Origin: Ovis canadensis | Lineage: Eukaryota; Chordata; Mammalia; Artiodactyla; Bovidae | Direction of reading: 5' to 3' | Length of the DNA: 64,000 nucleotides | NCBI RefSeq assembly: GCF_042477335.2 | Contig: NC_091256.1 | Span: 27,370,501 to 27,434,500 of the forward strand | Shown here: piece by piece, positions 62,441 through 64,000 of the stretch | Layout of the letters: each line of letters begins with the position of its first letter | How positions within the stretch are numbered: position 1 is the stretch's first letter | Notes under the pieces: model-generated | Databases searched by the model: none | What the model was told of the DNA's origin: nothing | What the model saw: the letters and a program-made list of their open reading frames with translations, nothing else | Translations under genes and position numbers: made by a program

Positions 62441-63044
62441 GAAAATCCTTGAGGAGATAATAGTTGAAAACTTCCCTAAAATGGGGAAGGAAATAATCAC
62501 CAAAGTCCAAGAAACACAGAGAGTTCCAAACAGGATAAACCCAAGGCGAAACACCCAAAGACACATATTAATTAAATTAACAAAGATCAAACACAAAGAA
62601 CAAATATTAAAAGCAGCAAGGGAAAAACAACAAATAACACACAAGGGGATTCCCATAAGGATAACAGCTGATCTTTCAATAGAAACTCTTCAGGCCAGGA
62701 GGGAATGGCAAGACATACTTACAGTGATGAAAGATGTTTGGGGCTGGTGCATGGGGATGACCCAGAGAGATGTTATGGGGAGGGAGGTGGGAGGGGGGTT
62801 CATGTTTGGGAACACATGTAAGAATTAAAGATTTTAAAATTAAAACGAAAAAAAGAATCTCTGAACTGTTCTCCAAAAAAAAAAAGTGATGAAAGACAAT
62901 AACCGACAGTCCAGATTACTGTACCCAGCAAGGATCTCATTCAAATACGAAGGAGAAATCAAAAGCTTTACAGACAAGCAAAAGCTGAGAGAATTCAGCA
63001 GCACCAAACCAGATCTCCAACAGATTCTAAAGGATATTCTCTAG
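62436..63044 (+). pseudogene. L1 ORF1 C-terminal part, interrupted by a 150-bp insertion
   Basis: After the frameshift the RRM and C-terminal domain continue (KEIITKVQETQRVPNRINPR, then RITADLSIETLQARREWQDI). The frame then runs into a nested L1 3' end (62735-62884). Beyond it the last codons resume with TDKQKLREFSS and end at a TAG at 63042-63044. Confidence 0.88.
62735..62884 (+). mobile_element. L1 3'-end insertion with second A-tail, nested in ORF1
   Basis: About 115 bp of L1 3' UTR (GATGACCCAGAGAGATGTTA ... AAGAATTAAAGATTTTAAAA) ends in an A-rich tract. Then come 20 non-L1 bases (62855-62874) and an 11-base A-run. A 12-bp duplication AGTGATGAAAGA lies at 62723-62734 and 62885-62896. Confidence 0.9.
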
Positions 63045-63095
63045 ACAGGAAACACGAAAAGGGTGTATAAACCCAAACCCAAAACAATAAAGTAA

Positions 63096-63755
63096 ATGGT
63101 AACGGGATCATACTTATCAATAATTACCTTAAATGTAAATGGGTTGAACGCCCCAAGCAAAAGGCAAAGACTGGCCGAATGGATACAAAAACAAGACCCC
63201 TCTATATACTGCTTACAAGAGACCCACCTCAAAACAAGGGACACATACAGACTGAAAGTGAAGGGCTGGGAAAAGATATACCACGCAAATAGAGACCAAA
63301 AGAAAGCAGGAGTGGCAATACTCATATCCGATAAAATAGACTTTAAAACAAAGGCTGTGAAAAGAGACAAAGAAGGCCACTACATAATGATCAAAGGAAC
63401 AATCCACGAAGAAGTTATAACAATTATAAATATATATGCACCCAATATAGGAGCACCGCAATATGTAAGACAAATGCTAACAAATATGAAAGGGGAAATC
63501 AACAATAACACAATAATAGTGGGAGACTTTAATACCCCACTCACACCTATGGACAGATCAACTAAACAGAAAATTAACAAAGAAACACAAACTTTAAATG
63601 GTACATTAGATCAGTTAGACCTAACTGATATCTATAGGACATTTCACCCCAAAACAATGAATTTCACCTTTTTTTCAAGCGCTCATAGAACTTTCTCCAG
63701 GATAGATCACATCCTGGGCCATAAATCTAAACTTGATAAATTTAAAAATAATTGA
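63096..63755 (+). pseudogene. L1 ORF2 N-terminus: endonuclease domain (219 codons to frameshift)
   Basis: ORF2p is the L1 endonuclease/reverse transcriptase. The start codon at 63096 follows a 51-bp spacer after ORF1. Apurinic-type endonuclease motifs are visible: LNVNGLN near residue 13, CLQETHL near 39, VGDFNTPLTP near 145, and the SAHRTFSRIDHILGHKS segment near 195-211. One extra base in an A-run near 63750 shifts the frame just before the SDH motif, which is read in the next frame at about 63774-63782. Confidence 0.93.
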
Positions 63756-64000
63756 AATCATTCCAAGCATCTTTTCTGACCATAATGCATTAAGATTAGA
63801 TCTCAATTACAGGAGAAAAACTATTAAAAATTCCAACATATGGAGTTTGAAAAACACACTTCTGAATAACCAACAAATCACAGAAGAAATCAAAAAAGAA
63901 ATCTAAATATGCATAGAAACTAATGAAAATGAAAACACAACAATGCAAAACCTGTGGGACACTATAAAAGCAGTGCTAAGTGGAAAGTTCATAGCAATAC
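63756..64000 (+). pseudogene. L1 ORF2 continued in shifted frame, cut by window edge
   Basis: Encodes FSDHNALRLDLNYRRKTI and then the start of the region leading to RT. A stop codon (TAA near 63904) interrupts ...EEIKKEI. The element leaves the window at 64000. Confidence 0.85.

Larger units (their letters stand above)
59336..64000 (+). mobile_element. Ruminant L1 LINE with apparent 5' end, continuing past the right edge
   Basis: Starts at about AAGATGGCGGAGGAATAGGG, the usual beginning of ruminant L1 (a G-rich start with a YY1-like AAGATGGCGG site). It contains a 2.6-kb 5' UTR, ORF1 and the first 0.9 kb of ORF2. Both ORFs are broken, so this copy is not expected to be active. Confidence 0.93.

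Overview
The window looks like intergenic or intronic DNA from a bovid ruminant (cattle, sheep or goat type). I see no intact host gene. The diagnosis rests on dense BovB (RTE-type) LINE copies, tRNA-Glu-headed Bov-tA/BovA2 SINEs, and L1 copies with ruminant-type 3' ends, all in an AT-rich background. Family names come from recognising consensus features by eye, not from a database search, and boundaries are accurate to a few bases only where target-site duplications are quoted.

Layout. 1-7 kb: AT-rich DNA with three BovB 3' fragments, an ancient L1 fragment and SINEs. 7.2-11.9 kb: an old BovB split by a 4.1-kb minus-strand L1. 11.9-13 kb: an unassigned segment with hydrophobic minus-strand ORFs. 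13-18 kb: a mariner-type MITE, ancient L1 pieces and two BovB copies in inverted orientation. 18-21.5 kb: SINEs and an unusually good 262-bp palindrome. 21.96-23.8 kb: a minus-strand STEAP2 processed pseudogene interrupted by a BovB and a SINE. 24-34.7 kb: SINEs, three BovB copies, a 649-bp inverted-repeat structure and diffuse ancient repeats. 34.8-44.8 kb: an ancient minus-strand L1 carrying many nested insertions, among them a poly(A) polymerase (PAPOLA/PAPOLB-like) processed pseudogene that is itself split by the longest BovB copy (2.05 kb, 430-codon reverse transcriptase ORF). 44.8-59.3 kb: mostly unassigned AT-rich DNA with scattered SINEs and BovB ends. 59.3-64 kb: the first 4.7 kb of a plus-strand L1 with a CpG-rich 5' UTR, a broken ORF1 carrying a tiny nested L1 3' end, and the start of ORF2, running off the right edge.

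No genes work together here in an operon or pathway sense. The biology is retrotransposition: L1 machinery supplied the L1 copies and very probably the SINEs and processed pseudogenes, while BovB encodes its own reverse transcriptase. Every protein-like ORF I recognise is a piece of BovB, L1, STEAP2 or poly(A) polymerase, and all are truncated or broken. I found no CRISPR array, bacterial-type system, rRNA or true tRNA gene. The most useful results are two previously hidden processed pseudogenes, the order of nested insertions, two inverted-repeat structures with no family I can name, and a possible L1 3' transduction.
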